DNA of 64,000 bases from Torymus aiolomorphi. Taxonomy: Eukaryota; Arthropoda; Insecta; Hymenoptera; Torymidae. Position numbers and translations under genes: made by a program. The notes beneath the pieces are model-generated. The model was not told where the DNA came from. It ran no database searches and was given only the letters and a program-made list of their open reading frames with translations. Numbering within the stretch: position 1 is the first letter of the stretch; every line of letters starts with the position of its first letter. Positions 33,058 to 44,130 of the stretch are shown here, piece after piece. The stretch lies in contig CM070876.1 of assembly GCA_036365515.1 (NCBI GenBank), positions 40,987,195-41,051,194 on the forward strand, in the 5' to 3' direction.

Positions 33058-34109
33058 TTTATAAAATTAAAAGAGCAATAACTTAAATGTAATGCTCAGT
33101 ACTGGAATAGCCTTTCTTGTTATATGTCATGAAATTTCATGTAAAATTAATTAAATTTTTAATATCATCACATTAATTTTAATGCACGTGAACTGTATTA
33201 TTTATGCGGATGGGAAAGAAATTTGGATCGTTAGTCAAATGCAATGCTTAGAACTGGAATATCCTTTTTCGTTTTGTTATAAAATTTCATGTAAAGTTAA
33301 TTAAATTTTTAATATCATTACATTAATTTTAATGTACGTGAACTGTGTTATTTATGCGGATGTGAATGAAATTTAATGGATCGTTACTCAAATTTAATGC
33401 TCAGTACTGGAAAAGCCTATTTCGTTTTGTCATGAAATTTCATGTAAAGTTTATTAAATTTGTTTCACATTCACATTAATTTTAATGCACGTGAACTGCA
33501 TAATTTGTGTTTATGTACATGAAGTTTAAAGCATGGTACTTTAAATTTAATGTGCATTAGTTGATTTAATTATTCGTATAATGTAATATTATGAAATGTA
33601 ATTAAATTTCGTTAGCCTCAACATTAATTTTAATGCACGTGAACTGTAATTTTAATCATTATGTTCATTAAACTTTGTGCATGAGACATTAATTTTAATT
33701 TACACGCGTAATTTTCATGCAATACAGATATTTCATGTACTCGTGCAATAATTTCTATGTACAGATACAATAATTTTAATGTACTTTCATTAATATTGTA
33801 TAGATTCACATTAATTTTATGGTAAATGTGTATTAAATGATATTTAAGTTACAAATTCATGAAAATTAATGCGCAAGTGTACATTAAAAGTGCATTAAAT
33901 TTAATAATAATAGCTTTTACATTAATTTTTTACCAGGGAACTGCAATATATTTCAAGAAGTACATGAAAATTTATATGTTTATTCTTAATTTCAATAAAC
34001 GTGGATAATTTTAATGTAGAACTAAATTTTCGTGTACACATGTATGAGATATAATAATTTGTAATGATTATTAGGTAAAGTTCAGAAAACTGTTTAATAT
34101 TAACCATTA
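33058..34109 (-). repeat. AT-rich ~150-bp repeats, left arm of a large palindrome
   Basis: About four units of ~150 bp, each with CATTAATTTTAATGCACGTG and AACTGTRTTATTTATGCGGA. The whole stretch is repeated, inverted, at 42366-43281. It is the 3' flank of PLE copies a and c, and absent from copy b. Confidence 0.8.
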
Positions 34110-34335
34110 AAAATATTACTTATGTCGACTGCAATTTACTATCAACTGATAAGAATTTTTCCATCGGTCTTACAGTCTTACAAATTAAATTAAAATAATT
34201 AATATTTATGACAGTCAGATTGCCCTTGTTTATAATCACCCCCGCAGAATCTGAAATAAAAACTTAATTAAAACCTGGAAAAAACTTTTTTAGCAAAGGA
34301 CGATCTGACTGCCCCCCACCACCACCTTGTCCAAC

Positions 34336-34364
34336 GTTTCGAGCCCGCTCCGGCTCCTCCTCAG
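34336..34364 (-). ncRNA. Hammerhead ribozyme core, PLE family 4 copy a
   Basis: Minus strand: CTGAGGA, stem II GAGCC/GGGCTC around a GGAGC loop, GAAAC. The conserved core bases are all present. Confidence 0.55.
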
Positions 34365-34472
34365 GGACTGAAATGAAACCCGCTATACACCTCCTTACAT
34401 ACCCCCATACCCCCTTCTTTTCTCTTACCCCCACCACCATCCACTTTTCCCTCTCCAACTTTCCGTTCTCAC

Positions 34473-36170
34473 TTAAATTAATAAAGAATGATAAATGTTA
34501 TCTAATTTACTTGACTCTATCATTAAATTTACATTATTCTGATTTCTTAGAATGTGAATACTTTCAAGGCTTTCCCTCTTATATTTATTCTTAATTCCCT
34601 GTTCCAAAATATCCACACTCCCAAAATCGAAAGAATGCAAACTATTTAAACAATGTTCTTTCAAAACCGATGTACAACTTGAGCTGCGTAAACTATATTG
34701 ACGTTCATATATTCTCTTTTTCAAATATCTACCCGTTTGACCAATATAACAACCATTACAATTCCTACAATTAATTTTATAAACTACTCCCGATTTTAAA
34801 CATTTATCATCCTTGTCTTTACAATTACTAAATAACGTTTCTAAATTATTATGGTTTCTAAAGAAAACTTGAATATTATATTTACTAAAAACCCTTCTAA
34901 TCCTTTCCGACAAACCTCTAACATATGGTAAACTAAAATATGCGTTCTTTCCATTACTATTCCTTGTTTGATTATCTACCCGCTGCTTCAATCCCCCATT
35001 ATAAATTTCCCACACTTTCTCATCAATCATTTTATCAATAAATTTTACCGGATAACTATTCTTAATAGATGTTTCTCTAACTAAATTTAAATTCTTTTTC
35101 CTAAAATCTTTATGTGACAATTTAATCGCTCTGTCAATGACACCCTTGTTCGCACCTGTCTTGTTTCCGAATTGGTAGTGAGAATCAAAATTTAAAAATC
35201 TACCTGACCATGTAGATTTTCTATACCAATCTAATTTCACTCTATTATTATTAACTCTAATGACTCTAGTATCTAAAAAACACAATTGATTATCTTTCTC
35301 AACTTCTTTTGTGAATTTAATTCTATCATGGATAGAATTAAACACATCCACCATTTCATCCACAAAACATTCAGGTACAACTGCAAAAATGTCATCAACA
35401 TATCTTTTTAAAAATAATTGGCTGAAAAACCAACTTAGACAAAGCAACACTTTCCAATTTTTCCATTACTAAATTCGCTATAACAGGTGACAAAGGTGAT
35501 CCCATTGGACAACCATATCTTTGCTCATATAAACTATTATCAAAAGAAAAAATTGTGTTTTTAAAAACCAAATTAAGCGCCTTTATAAATTCATCTTTTG
35601 TTAAACTAGTATGTACTTTAATTTCAGACCATTTATATAATATCATTCAACAACTCTAAATGTATATTTGTAAACAAAGATACTACATCCAATGAAACCA
35701 TCCTATGATCATTCGGAATAACAATATGTTTCATTATATCATAAAAACTCCAACTATCTTTAATATATGAATTTGTTTTACCCAATATCTTGACCAATAT
35801 ATTAGACAAAAATCTAGCAAGTCTATACGTAGGAAAATTTATCGATGATATTATTATTCTATATGTCAACTGTTCTTTGTGAATCTTTGGAAGCCCATAA
35901 CATTTAGCTACAGTGCCATTTTCACATTTTAAATATTTAAACACACTATCCTTAATATAAGCTTTTGTTTTCCAATGCATCAATAATTCTTTCAATTTAT
36001 CTTGTAGTCTATTGGTATGTGGATTCCTAATTTTCACGTAAATGGTATCATCATCCAACATAAGTTGAATTTTATTCATATAATCCCTTTTATCTGAAAC
36101 TACAGTTACATTTCCTTTATCTGCTTTTTGGAAGATCATATTCGGATTCTCTCTCAAGAATTTCTTCGTT
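34473..36170 (-). pseudogene. PLE copy a: reverse transcriptase and GIY-YIG endonuclease
   Basis: Three overlapping frames (36157-35633, 35646-35395, 35450-34473) with breaks near 35640 and 35400. Reverse transcriptase motifs in order: FQKADKGNVTVV, CYGLPKIHK, MVSLDVVSLFTNI (first catalytic Asp), YGCPMGSPLSPVIANLVME, and RYVDDIFAVVP (catalytic Asp pair, intact). Then SFLD-like CFLDTRV, the thumb (YRKSTWSGRFLNF), the zinc pair CRNCNGC and the endonuclease YIGQTGRYLKKRIYE, ending SLLI and a stop. Canonical Penelope architecture. The two frameshifts disable it. The first shift is shared with copy b at the same place. Confidence 0.88.
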
Positions 36171-36419
36171 ATTTTGTGACGAAGTCACATGTAGCTGCTT
36201 ACTCGGCGCTGGCAGAACACGAGCACTGGTCTCATGAGTGCTGTGTTATTGTTATTACCAGCGTCGAGGATGATCAACAAATACACATGTTCACACATAT
36301 ATGCTATACACTACCGGGTTCAGGGAACGTAGAGAGAGAGAGCGAGGGTCGAGGAGAGGGTCGCACGCACTGGAGAGTCGCGCCACCCGGAGCGCGGTCG
36401 CGAGAGCAGCGCGGAGAGT

Positions 36420-36420
<1 letters not shown>

Positions 36421-36510
<90 letters not shown>
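36421..36510 (+). repeat. (GA)n microsatellite
   Basis: Pure GA repeat. On the minus strand it forms the (TC)n directly 3' of the LINE fragment. Confidence 0.95.
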
Positions 36511-36513
<3 letters not shown>

Positions 36514-37020
36514 TTTATTGTCCATATTAACAAACAGCAATATTTTACATTGACTTATGCTAGGCAAATATATATATTAATATTTTTACTTAATCTAATA
36601 TTAACCTAGACTATCCTAGGTACGTTATACAGAACAAAAGATTCTATCAGCAGTGACTTAATTAAATTAAAATTAATCTGCAGATAAATGAGCCCATAAA
36701 GATTTTTTGAATGACTTAATAGAAGGCTGATGACGGATGGTAGATGGAAGGGTATTCCAAAAGCGAGCACCAGCGCATTGGAAAGAATATTTCCCAGCAT
36801 CAATGCGCGCAAAAGGAATAGAGAGCTCTGGCACTTCACCTCGCACAGGACGTCTAGGTACATAGATGGTAAAAAGATCTGCTAAGTAAGCAGGTTGGCG
36901 TAATCTCAGTACTTTATAGATTTGTAGGCCCAAAAAATAGTCACGCCTTTTAGAGACAGTGAGCCAACCTAGTTTCTTCCTGTGCGGGGTGATGCTTTCA
37001 TCAATTCCAACTCCTAAAAC
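36511..37020 (-). mobile_element. 5'-truncated LINE copy in (TC)n
   Basis: A minus-strand LINE 3' end (coding part 36671-37020, 3' untranslated part to 36511) bounded on both sides by (TC)n. The 3' boundary reads GACAATAAAGTTA followed directly by (TC)n. Confidence 0.75.
36671..37020 (-). pseudogene. LINE reverse transcriptase C-terminal tail
   Basis: A minus-strand open stretch of ~116 codons: LGVGIDESITPHRKKLGWL, then RRDYFLGLQIYKVLRL, PAYLADLF, then FARIDAGKYSFQCAGARFW, NTLPSTIR and FKKSLWAHLSAD, ending at TAA. This is the conserved C-terminal tail of Jockey/CR1-type LINE ORF2 (the FWN.LP..IR...S...FK..L pattern). The catalytic part is missing: the copy is 5'-truncated, as is usual for LINEs. 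No frameshift in what remains. Confidence 0.85.
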
Positions 37021-37210
<190 letters not shown>

Positions 37211-38135
37211 TGCGCTAGTGAAAATTATAATACCGCGCATACTATCATTCAAGATTCGCGCGCTCGTAGGGCCAATCGAAGAGCAGCATTCGAGACCAAG
37301 GGAAAGACTAGACGACAAGTGATTACGTATGCTAAGTCATAATTGAGATAGAAAGGGCAGGCCCAATCTTAGCATAGATCAACCCGATCAACAGTTGATA
37401 GTTTTGGCTGGATGACTAGTAGATCGCTCTCTTAAAGTTTAGCCACTGACCAGGTCACACCAGCAGGAAGAAAGTCTCCCGTAAAATCTGATTACGTACT
37501 CAGAGTAAGAGTGACTTGTGAGTTAGTTGAGAGTGGATATAGTAAGGTAGTGAGGATCGTATTAGTGAGGGTCGAGACATTTTTTTGCGAGTTCGCGTTT
37601 CCTTGATTGAAAGAGCAATAAGGTAGTCAGTGAGCGAGTGACGTATAATCAAGGGTCGAGACATTTCCTTATAGAAACTCTAATTTAGAGTTTTTCTCTC
37701 TGGTCGTGGTTCGAGATCGAGTGAGTTTTGGTTTTTTTAGGAGCACCAAGCCAAGGGATCAGTGGTTATTAACTACAAGGATAGTTCTAGAAATATCCAT
37801 TTCTTTTTAATAAATTGAATGATTGATCTTATTAATTAATTGTGTTTTTATTTGAGAGTATGTAATTCCCTGTGTGCGTGTCTATTGTATTTGCGGTTCA
37901 AATAAGAAAAATATTGTGTCCATCAACGTTGGGATTGTGGTTGTCGGAGTTTTGAAACTCAACGGTGGTTGTTGCTGAATCGTGGCTACTCCCTCATCGA
38001 GATATTAGTCGCAGGCCGTGGCGTGGCTCCGTAAGTACAGAAGTAACGGAGAAAATAGTAGCGCAATATTTGCTAGAGTCTTAGTTAATAATTATTTAGA
38101 CTCTGTTAGTGGTTTTAAGCAAATACAACGTTACA

Positions 38136-38814
38136 ATTTTTAATTCATGCAATAAATTACTATTCAAATAATTATCATTCTTTGTTCTCTTTTAAAATGA
38201 TCAATAACTTTAACTAAAGAACTCCTACATTCTTTTTTAAACTCTAGATTAAAACTACTCATACTACTTTCTACCTCAGCGATGATATTCTTGATCGGAA
38301 GAGATTTACTTGAATATGATATTCCAAATTTAGCACCCTTTATGATATTTACTTCTTCTGGTATTACTTTGTCAGTTAAATTTCTAAACCAATCCTTATT
38401 AACATTGTTAGTTTGATTGACTTGAGAGTGTTTTCTATGCTTTAAATATTCAAATTTTCTTTTTAATTTACTCTTATGGTTATATTTTACTTTTTCAAAG
38501 TGCCTCTTTTGACCACGAGAAAATTCTTGCAAATCATTCTGTTCTACTTTATTATATAAATGTCTTTCAAGCTCTAATAAATATTTATTTAAACGATTAA
38601 TTTCAAAATTCAAATCTCTAATTTCTAAGTTAAGTAATTTATTATTGAAAAAGAAATTATTTTTCCGTAGATCATAAGAAACTCTTTCGTTGTAATCCCG
38701 ATAAAAACCCTTATCATCAAATTTTTTCCCAATATGGTTAGGAAAAATATTTGATTTTTTACACCTTAGAAGAAAAGTGAGTTGCTCCTTCAAAACTACA
38801 ATCCTTAAAACCAT
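38136..38814 (-). pseudogene. PLE copy a: N-terminal region
   Basis: Minus frame 38814-38164 plus a few codons beyond a TGA to the LTR junction. Lys/Asn/Arg-rich helical N-terminus (LNLEIRDLNFEINRLNKYLL, KSKLKRKFEYLKH) followed by KDWFRNLTDKVIPEEVNIIK and GAKFGISYSSK, which match the conserved Penelope N-terminal block (compare FFKHLTNVHIPDDVMDVVSL in the family 5 copy at 54.8 kb). It continues into the reverse transcriptase after the 2-kb LTR insertion. Confidence 0.82.
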
Positions 38815-38914
38815 TTTTACCCATTTTCAGCAATAACCTTTCACCACCTTCCCATAAATCCCATATATATCTCTAAAAACATTTTACCCCACCTTTAATA
38901 GACCTTAGTTTTAT

Positions 38915-39153
38915 CGTTAAAAATATTACTTATGTCGATTGCAATTTACTATCAACTGATAAGAATTTTTCCATCGGTCTTACAGTTTTACAAATTAAAT
39001 TAAAATAATTTATATTTATGGCAGTTAGATTGCCCCTTGTTTATAATCACCCCCGCAGAATCTGAAATAAAAACTTAATTAAAACCTGGAAAAAACTTTT
39101 TTAGCAAAGGACAATCTGACTGCCCCCCACCACCACCTTGTCCAACGTTTCGA
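38915..39153 (-). repeat. Shared terminal repeat between PLE copies a and b
   Basis: Nearly identical to 34110-34345. It sits head-to-head: copy a coding sequence starts to its left on minus and copy b to its right on plus. The hammerhead motif is cut: CTCGAAACGTTGG is present (GAAAC at 39147-39151), but CTGAGGA and stem II are lost at the junction 39153/39154. Confidence 0.8.
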
Positions 39154-40615
39154 GCGTTTAAATATTTAAAATGTGAAAATGGTACTGTAGCTAAATGTTA
39201 TGGGCTTCCAAAGATTCACAAAGAACAGTTGACATATAGAATAATAATATCATCGATAAATTTTCCTACGTATAGACTTGCTAGATTTTTGTCCAATATA
39301 TTGGTCAAGATAGTGGGTAAAACAAATTCATATATTAAAGATAGTTGGAGTTTTTATGATATAATGAAACATATTGTAATTCCGAATGATCATAGGATGG
39401 TTTCATTGGATGTAGTATCTTTGTTTACAAATATACCTTTAGAGTTGTTGAATGATATTATATAAATGGTCTGAAATTAAAGTACATACTAGTTTAACAA
39501 AAGATGAATTTATAAAGGCACTTAATTTGGTTTTTAAAAACACAATTTTTTCTTTTGATAATAGTTTATATGAGCAAAGATATGGTTGTCCAATGGGATC
39601 ACCTTTGTCACCTGTTATAGCGAATTTAGTAATGGAAAAATTGGAAAGTGTTGCTTTGTCTAAGTTGGTTTTTCAGCCAATTATTTTTAAAAGATATGTT
39701 GATGACATTTTTGCAGTTGTACCTGAATGTTTTGTGGATGAAATGGTGGATGTGTTTAATTCTATCCATGATAGAATTAAATTCACAAAAGAAGTTGAGA
39801 AAGATAATCAATTGAGTTTTTTAGATATTAGTCATTAGAGTTAATAATAATAGAGTGAAATTAGATTGGTATAGAAAACCTACATGGTCAGGTAGATTTT
39901 TAAATTTTGACTCTCACTACCAATTCGGAAACAAGACAGGTGCGATCAAGGGTATCATTGACAGAGCAATTAAATTGTCACATAAAGATTTTAGGAAAAA
40001 GAATTTAAATTTACTTAGAGAAACATTTATTAAGAATAGTTATCCGGTAAAATTTATTGATAAAATGATTGATGAGAGAGTGTGGGAAATTTATAATGGT
40101 GGATTGAAGCAGCGGGTAGATAATCAAACAAGGAATAGAAATGGAAAGAACGCATATTTTAGTTTATCATATGTTAGAGGTTTGTCGGAAAGGATTAGAA
40201 GGGTTTTTAGTAAACACAATATTCAAGTTTTCTTTAGAAACGATAATAATTTAGAAAGGTTATTTAGTAATTGTAAAGACAAGGATGATAAATGTTTAAA
40301 ATCGGGAGTAGTTTATAAAATTAATTGTAGGGATTGTAATGGTTGTTATATTGGTCAAACGGGTAAATATTTGAAAAAGAGAATATATGAACATCAATAT
40401 AGTTTACGCAGCTCAAGTTGTACATCGGGTTTGAAAGAACATTGTTTAAATAGTTTGCATTCTTTCGATTTTTGGAGTGTGGATATTTTGGAAGAGGGGA
40501 TTAAGAATAAATATAACAGGGAAAGCCTTGAAAGTATTCACATTTTAAGAATAATGTAAATTCAATGATAGAGTCAAGTAAATTAGATAACATTTATCAT
40601 TCTTTATTAATTTAA
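39154..40615 (+). pseudogene. PLE family 4 copy b: RT and GIY-YIG endonuclease
   Basis: 5'-truncated at FKYLKCENGTVAKCYGLPK. It keeps MVSLDVVSLFTNIPLE, YGCPMGSPLSPVIANLVME, RYVDDIFAVVP and the endonuclease CRDCNGCYIGQTGKYLKKR. Frame breaks at 39460 (shared with copy a: ATATTATATAAATGG, where a one-base skip is needed to read on), near 39838 (one-base change after NQLSFLD), and near 40556 (short deletion in the C-terminal ILRNQNN stretch). The catalytic motifs are otherwise intact. Confidence 0.85.
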
Positions 40616-40723
40616 GTGAGAATGGAAAGTTGGAGAAGGGAAAGTGGATGGTGGTAGGGGTAAGAGAAAAGAAGAGGGTATTGGGGTATATAAGGAGGTG
40701 TATCGCGGGTTTCATTTCAATCC

Positions 40724-40752
40724 CTGAGGAGGAGCCGGAGCGGGCTCGAAAC
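40724..40752 (+). ncRNA. Hammerhead ribozyme core, PLE family 4 copy b
   Basis: CTGAGGA, GAGCC/GGGCTC stem II with a GGAGC loop, GAAAC: core complete. Confidence 0.55.
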
Positions 40753-40945
40753 GTTGGGCAATTTGGTGGTGGGTGGCAGTCAGATCGTCCTTTGCTAACA
40801 AAGTTTTTTCCAGGTTTTAATTAAGTTTTTATTTCAGATTCTTCTGGGGTGATTATAAGCAAGGGCAATCTGACTGCCATAAATATTAATTATTTTAATT
40901 TAATTTGTAAGATTGTAAGACCGATGGAAAAATTCTTATCAGATG

Positions 40946-41337
40946 ACTAGACGACAGTTACAATTTTTAATTTAAATAAAACTGGAACGATACGTGTGTC
41001 CAAATATTAGGACGAAGCATCCGAGCGCAATCCTAGCGCAGCGCAGGTTGGCTCAACCGGCTGGAGCGAGCGAAGCAAATAGACTCGTCCGAGTACAGCT
41101 CTGTTCCGCTGGTGCGCCCCCTGGCGAATGAAAATGGACTCGTTCTCTTCCAATTATGCTTGGCGACGACGTACGCGGCGTCCTGGACGTCAGGCGTCCT
41201 TGTGGTCGTCTTCTTGAAGACGTCTCTTCCTCCTTCGTGGAAAGCTGCCTGTCTGCCCGGTGAAAGCCTTGCTCCTTGATGCTGTAGCGAGCGATGTTCA
41301 CGCGGGTACTCCGTGGCTTGACTTGTGTGAGCCCCGT
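40946..41337. other. GC-rich spacer, origin unknown
   Basis: It starts with GTTACAATTTTTAATTTAAA (similar to the LTR/PLE junction at 38131) and becomes GC-rich. A minus-strand 82-codon frame (41301-41053) has no recognisable domain. It ends sharply where PLE copy c begins at 41338. It may be an LTR fragment. Confidence 0.4.
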
Positions 41338-42008
41338 AAGGGTGTCATTGACAGAGCGATTAAAATGTCACATAAAGATTTTAGGAAAAAGAATTTAAAT
41401 TTAGTTAGAGAAACATTTATTAAGAATAGTTATCCGGTTAAATTTATTGATAAAATCATTGATGAGAGAGTGTGGGAAATTTATAATGGGGGATTGAAGC
41501 AGCGGGTAGATAATCAAACAAGGAATAGTAATGGAAAGAACGCATATTTTAGTTTACCATATGTTAGAGGTTTGTCGGAAAGGATTAGAAGGGTTTTTAG
41601 TAAACATAATATTCAAGTTTTCTTTAGAAACGATAATAATTTAGAAACGTTATTTAGTAATTGTAAAGACAAGGATGATAAATGTTTAAAATCGGGAGTA
41701 GTTTATAAAATTAATTTTAGGGATTGTAATGGTTGTTATATTGGTCAAACGGGTAGATATTTGAAAAAGAGAATATATGAACATCAATATAGTTTATGCA
41801 GCTCAAGTTGTACATCGGGTTTGAAAGAACATTGTTTAAATAGTTTGCATTCTTTCGATTTTGGGAGTGTGGATATTTTGGAACAGGGGATTAAGAATAA
41901 ATATAAGAGGGAAAGCCTTGAAAGTATTCACATTCTAAGAAATCAGAATAATGTAAATTTATTGATAGAGTCAAGTAAATTAGATAACATTTAGCATTCT
42001 TGATTAAT
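41338..42008 (+). pseudogene. PLE copy c: RT thumb and endonuclease
   Basis: Reads GVIDRAIKMSHKDFRKKN to LIESSKLDNI and a TAG at 41992. A first Cys of the zinc pair is changed (INFRDCNGC, where copies a and b have INCR-CNGC). YIGQTGRYLKKRIYEHQ is kept. No reverse transcriptase palm. Confidence 0.82.
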
Positions 42009-42120
42009 TTAAGTGAGAACGGAAAGTTGCAGAGAGAAAAGTGGATGGTGGTGGGGATAAGAGAAAAGAAGGGGGTATGGGGGTATGTAAGGAGGTGTAT
42101 AGCGGGTTTCATTTCAGTCC

Positions 42121-42149
42121 CTGGGGAGGAGCCGAAGCGGGCTCGAATC
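42121..42149 (+). ncRNA. Decayed hammerhead core, PLE family 4 copy c
   Basis: CTGGGGA instead of CTGAGGA and GAATC instead of GAAAC: two core substitutions predict loss of cleavage. Confidence 0.5.
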
Positions 42150-42365
42150 GTTGGACAAGGTGGTGGTGGAGGGCAGTCAGATCGTCCTTTGCTAAAAAAG
42201 TTTTTTCCAGGTTTTAATTAAGTTTTTATTTCAGATTCTGCGGGGGTGATTATAAACAAGGGTAATCTGACTGTCATAAATATTAATTATTTTAATTTAA
42301 TTTGTAAGACTGTAAGACCGATGGAAAAATTCTTATCAGTTGATAGTAAATTGCAGTCGACATAA

Positions 42366-43281
42366 GTAATATTTTTAATGGTTAATATTAAACAGTTTTC
42401 TGAACTTTACCTAATAATCATTACAAATTATTATATCTGATACATGAGTACATGAAAATTTAGTTCTACATTAAAATTACCCACGTTTATTGAAATTAAG
42501 AATAAACATATAAATTTTCATGTACTTCTTGAAATATATTGCAGTTCCCTGGTAAAAAATTAACGTAAAAGCTATTATTATTAAATTTAATGCACTTTTA
42601 ATGTACACTTGCGCATTAATTTTCATGAATTTGTAACTTAAATATCATTTAATACACATTTACCATAAAATTAATGTGAATCTATACAATATTAATGAAA
42701 GTACATTAAAATTATTGTACCTGTACATAGAAATTATTGTACGAGTACATGAAATATCTGTATTGCATGAAAATTACGCGTGTAAATTAAAATTAATGTC
42801 TCATGCACAAAGTTTAATGAACATAATGATAAAAATTACAGTTCACGTGCATTAAAATTAATGTGAATGTGAAACAAATTTAATAAACTTTACATGAAAT
42901 TTCATGACAAAACGAAATAGGCTTTTCCAGTACTGAGCATTAAATTTGAGTAACGATCCATTAAATTTCATTCACATCCGCATAAATAACACAGTTCACG
43001 TGCATTAAAATTAATGTAATGATATTAAAAATTTAATTAACTTTACATGAAATTTTATAACAAAACGAAAAAGGATATTCCAGTTCTAAGCATTGCATTT
43101 GACTAACGATCCAAATTTCTTTCCCATCCGCATAAATAATACAGTTCACGTGCATTAAAATTAATGTGATGATATTAAAAATTTAATTAATTTTACATGA
43201 AATTTCATGACATATAACAAGAAAGGCTATTCCAGTACTGAGCATTACATTTAAGTTATTGCTCTTTTAATTTTATAAAGC
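42366..43281 (+). repeat. AT-rich ~150-bp repeats, right arm of the palindrome
   Basis: Reverse complement of 33058-34109 with small differences, including one missing unit segment near 42840. It ends at 43281 (TTTTAATTTTATAAAG), matching the limit of the left arm near 33058. Confidence 0.8.
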
Positions 43282-43294
43282 TTTCCAATCCATT

Positions 43295-43560
43295 TCAGTG
43301 GAAACATTGAGGAATGTTCAAGCAAGCTTCCGAAGAAGGATGCAAATGTGTTTCAGAGAGAACGGACACTTGATCGAGCATTTGCTGCCTTAAATCTTCA
43401 AATGACAGTCCGTTAATCAATCGGCCCTTTTCAGGGCCAATGATGTGCGAAATCCTTTCGGCAACCTCCACGCGGTGCACATTGGGTAATGCTAATGTCG
43501 AGGGTAGTCTTTCTAATTTTCGATTCATTTGAGGGAGAAAAAATACTTTTAGATTCCTAA
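43295..43560 (-). CDS. Unrecognised coding-like fragment
   Basis: The minus strand is open from ~43560 through an ATG at 43528 (MNRKLERLPSTLALPNVHRV ... EVAERISHIIGPEKGRLING, then LSFEDLRQQML) to a stop at 43295. Composition and GC content look more coding-like than the flanks. There is no family I can name and no neighbouring exon is seen. It could be a degraded transposon protein or a captured host exon. Confidence 0.3.
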
Positions 43561-43599
43561 GTAACTCATAAAAACAGTGAAATCCACTTCAAAAAAATT

Positions 43600-44130
43600 A
43601 ATTTATTTATTATTACCCTTAATTGACCCCAGAGGGCCAACTTTGACACCATATGACGGTACATATCTGAACGTAAAATTTTCTTCTCTTTCCATTTCCG
43701 AGGTAAAAAATAAGGGGATTTTAAAAAAATCGACTTGACCTTAAAATAACCTTCCAGATCACGGTTAAAGTCAAGGTCGAGGTCAAGGTCATATTCGGAC
43801 GTAAATTCTTCCGCTCTTTCCGTTTCCGGGGTCAAAAATAAGGGGTTCCATTTTATAAAATCAACTTACCTTAAAATGACCTTGAACGTCAAGGTCAATT
43901 TTGTCCTTCCTAGAGGTATTCCCAGGTCGACCTCATTAAATTAGCTGGTTGACCTTGAAACCCCAACATATCAGACCTTTCTGAACGTAAAATTTTCTGC
44001 TCTTTCCATTTCCGGGGTCGAAAATAGGGGTCCTCATTCAAAAAAATCACTTTGACCTTGAAATAACCTTGAAAATAGAGTTCAAGGTCAAAGTCGTTGT
44101 TACCATTAGCTGACCCCCTTTGCACCCTAC
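43600..44130. repeat. Remnant related to the 1389-4193 inverted repeats
   Basis: Three tandem, diverged blocks of GAACGTAAAATTTTCTGCTC, TTTCCATTTCCGGGGTC and AAAATAGGGGT-like sequence with repeated TGACCTTGA/TCAAGGTCA, the same vocabulary as the transposon ends at 1389-1892 and 3691-4193. No transposase. Probably an old non-autonomous relative. Confidence 0.65.

Larger units (their letters stand above)
39154..40945 (+). mobile_element. Penelope-like family 4, copy b
   Basis: Coding part 39154-40615, then the 3' terminal repeat to ~40945, where the sequence departs from copies a and c at CTTATCAG. Unlike them it lacks the AT-rich 3' flank. Confidence 0.82.
41338..42365 (+). mobile_element. 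Penelope-like family 4, copy c
   Basis: 5'-truncated at GTGTCATTGACAGAGCGATT (the thumb region), then endonuclease and 3' terminal repeat, then the AT-rich flank also seen beside copy a. With 33058-35150 it forms the second arm of a large inverted duplication. Confidence 0.82.

Noticed and set aside
36301..36609. Arg-Glu frames over (GA)n as an RS/RE-type protein
   Set aside because: Pure GA repeat inside an LTR.
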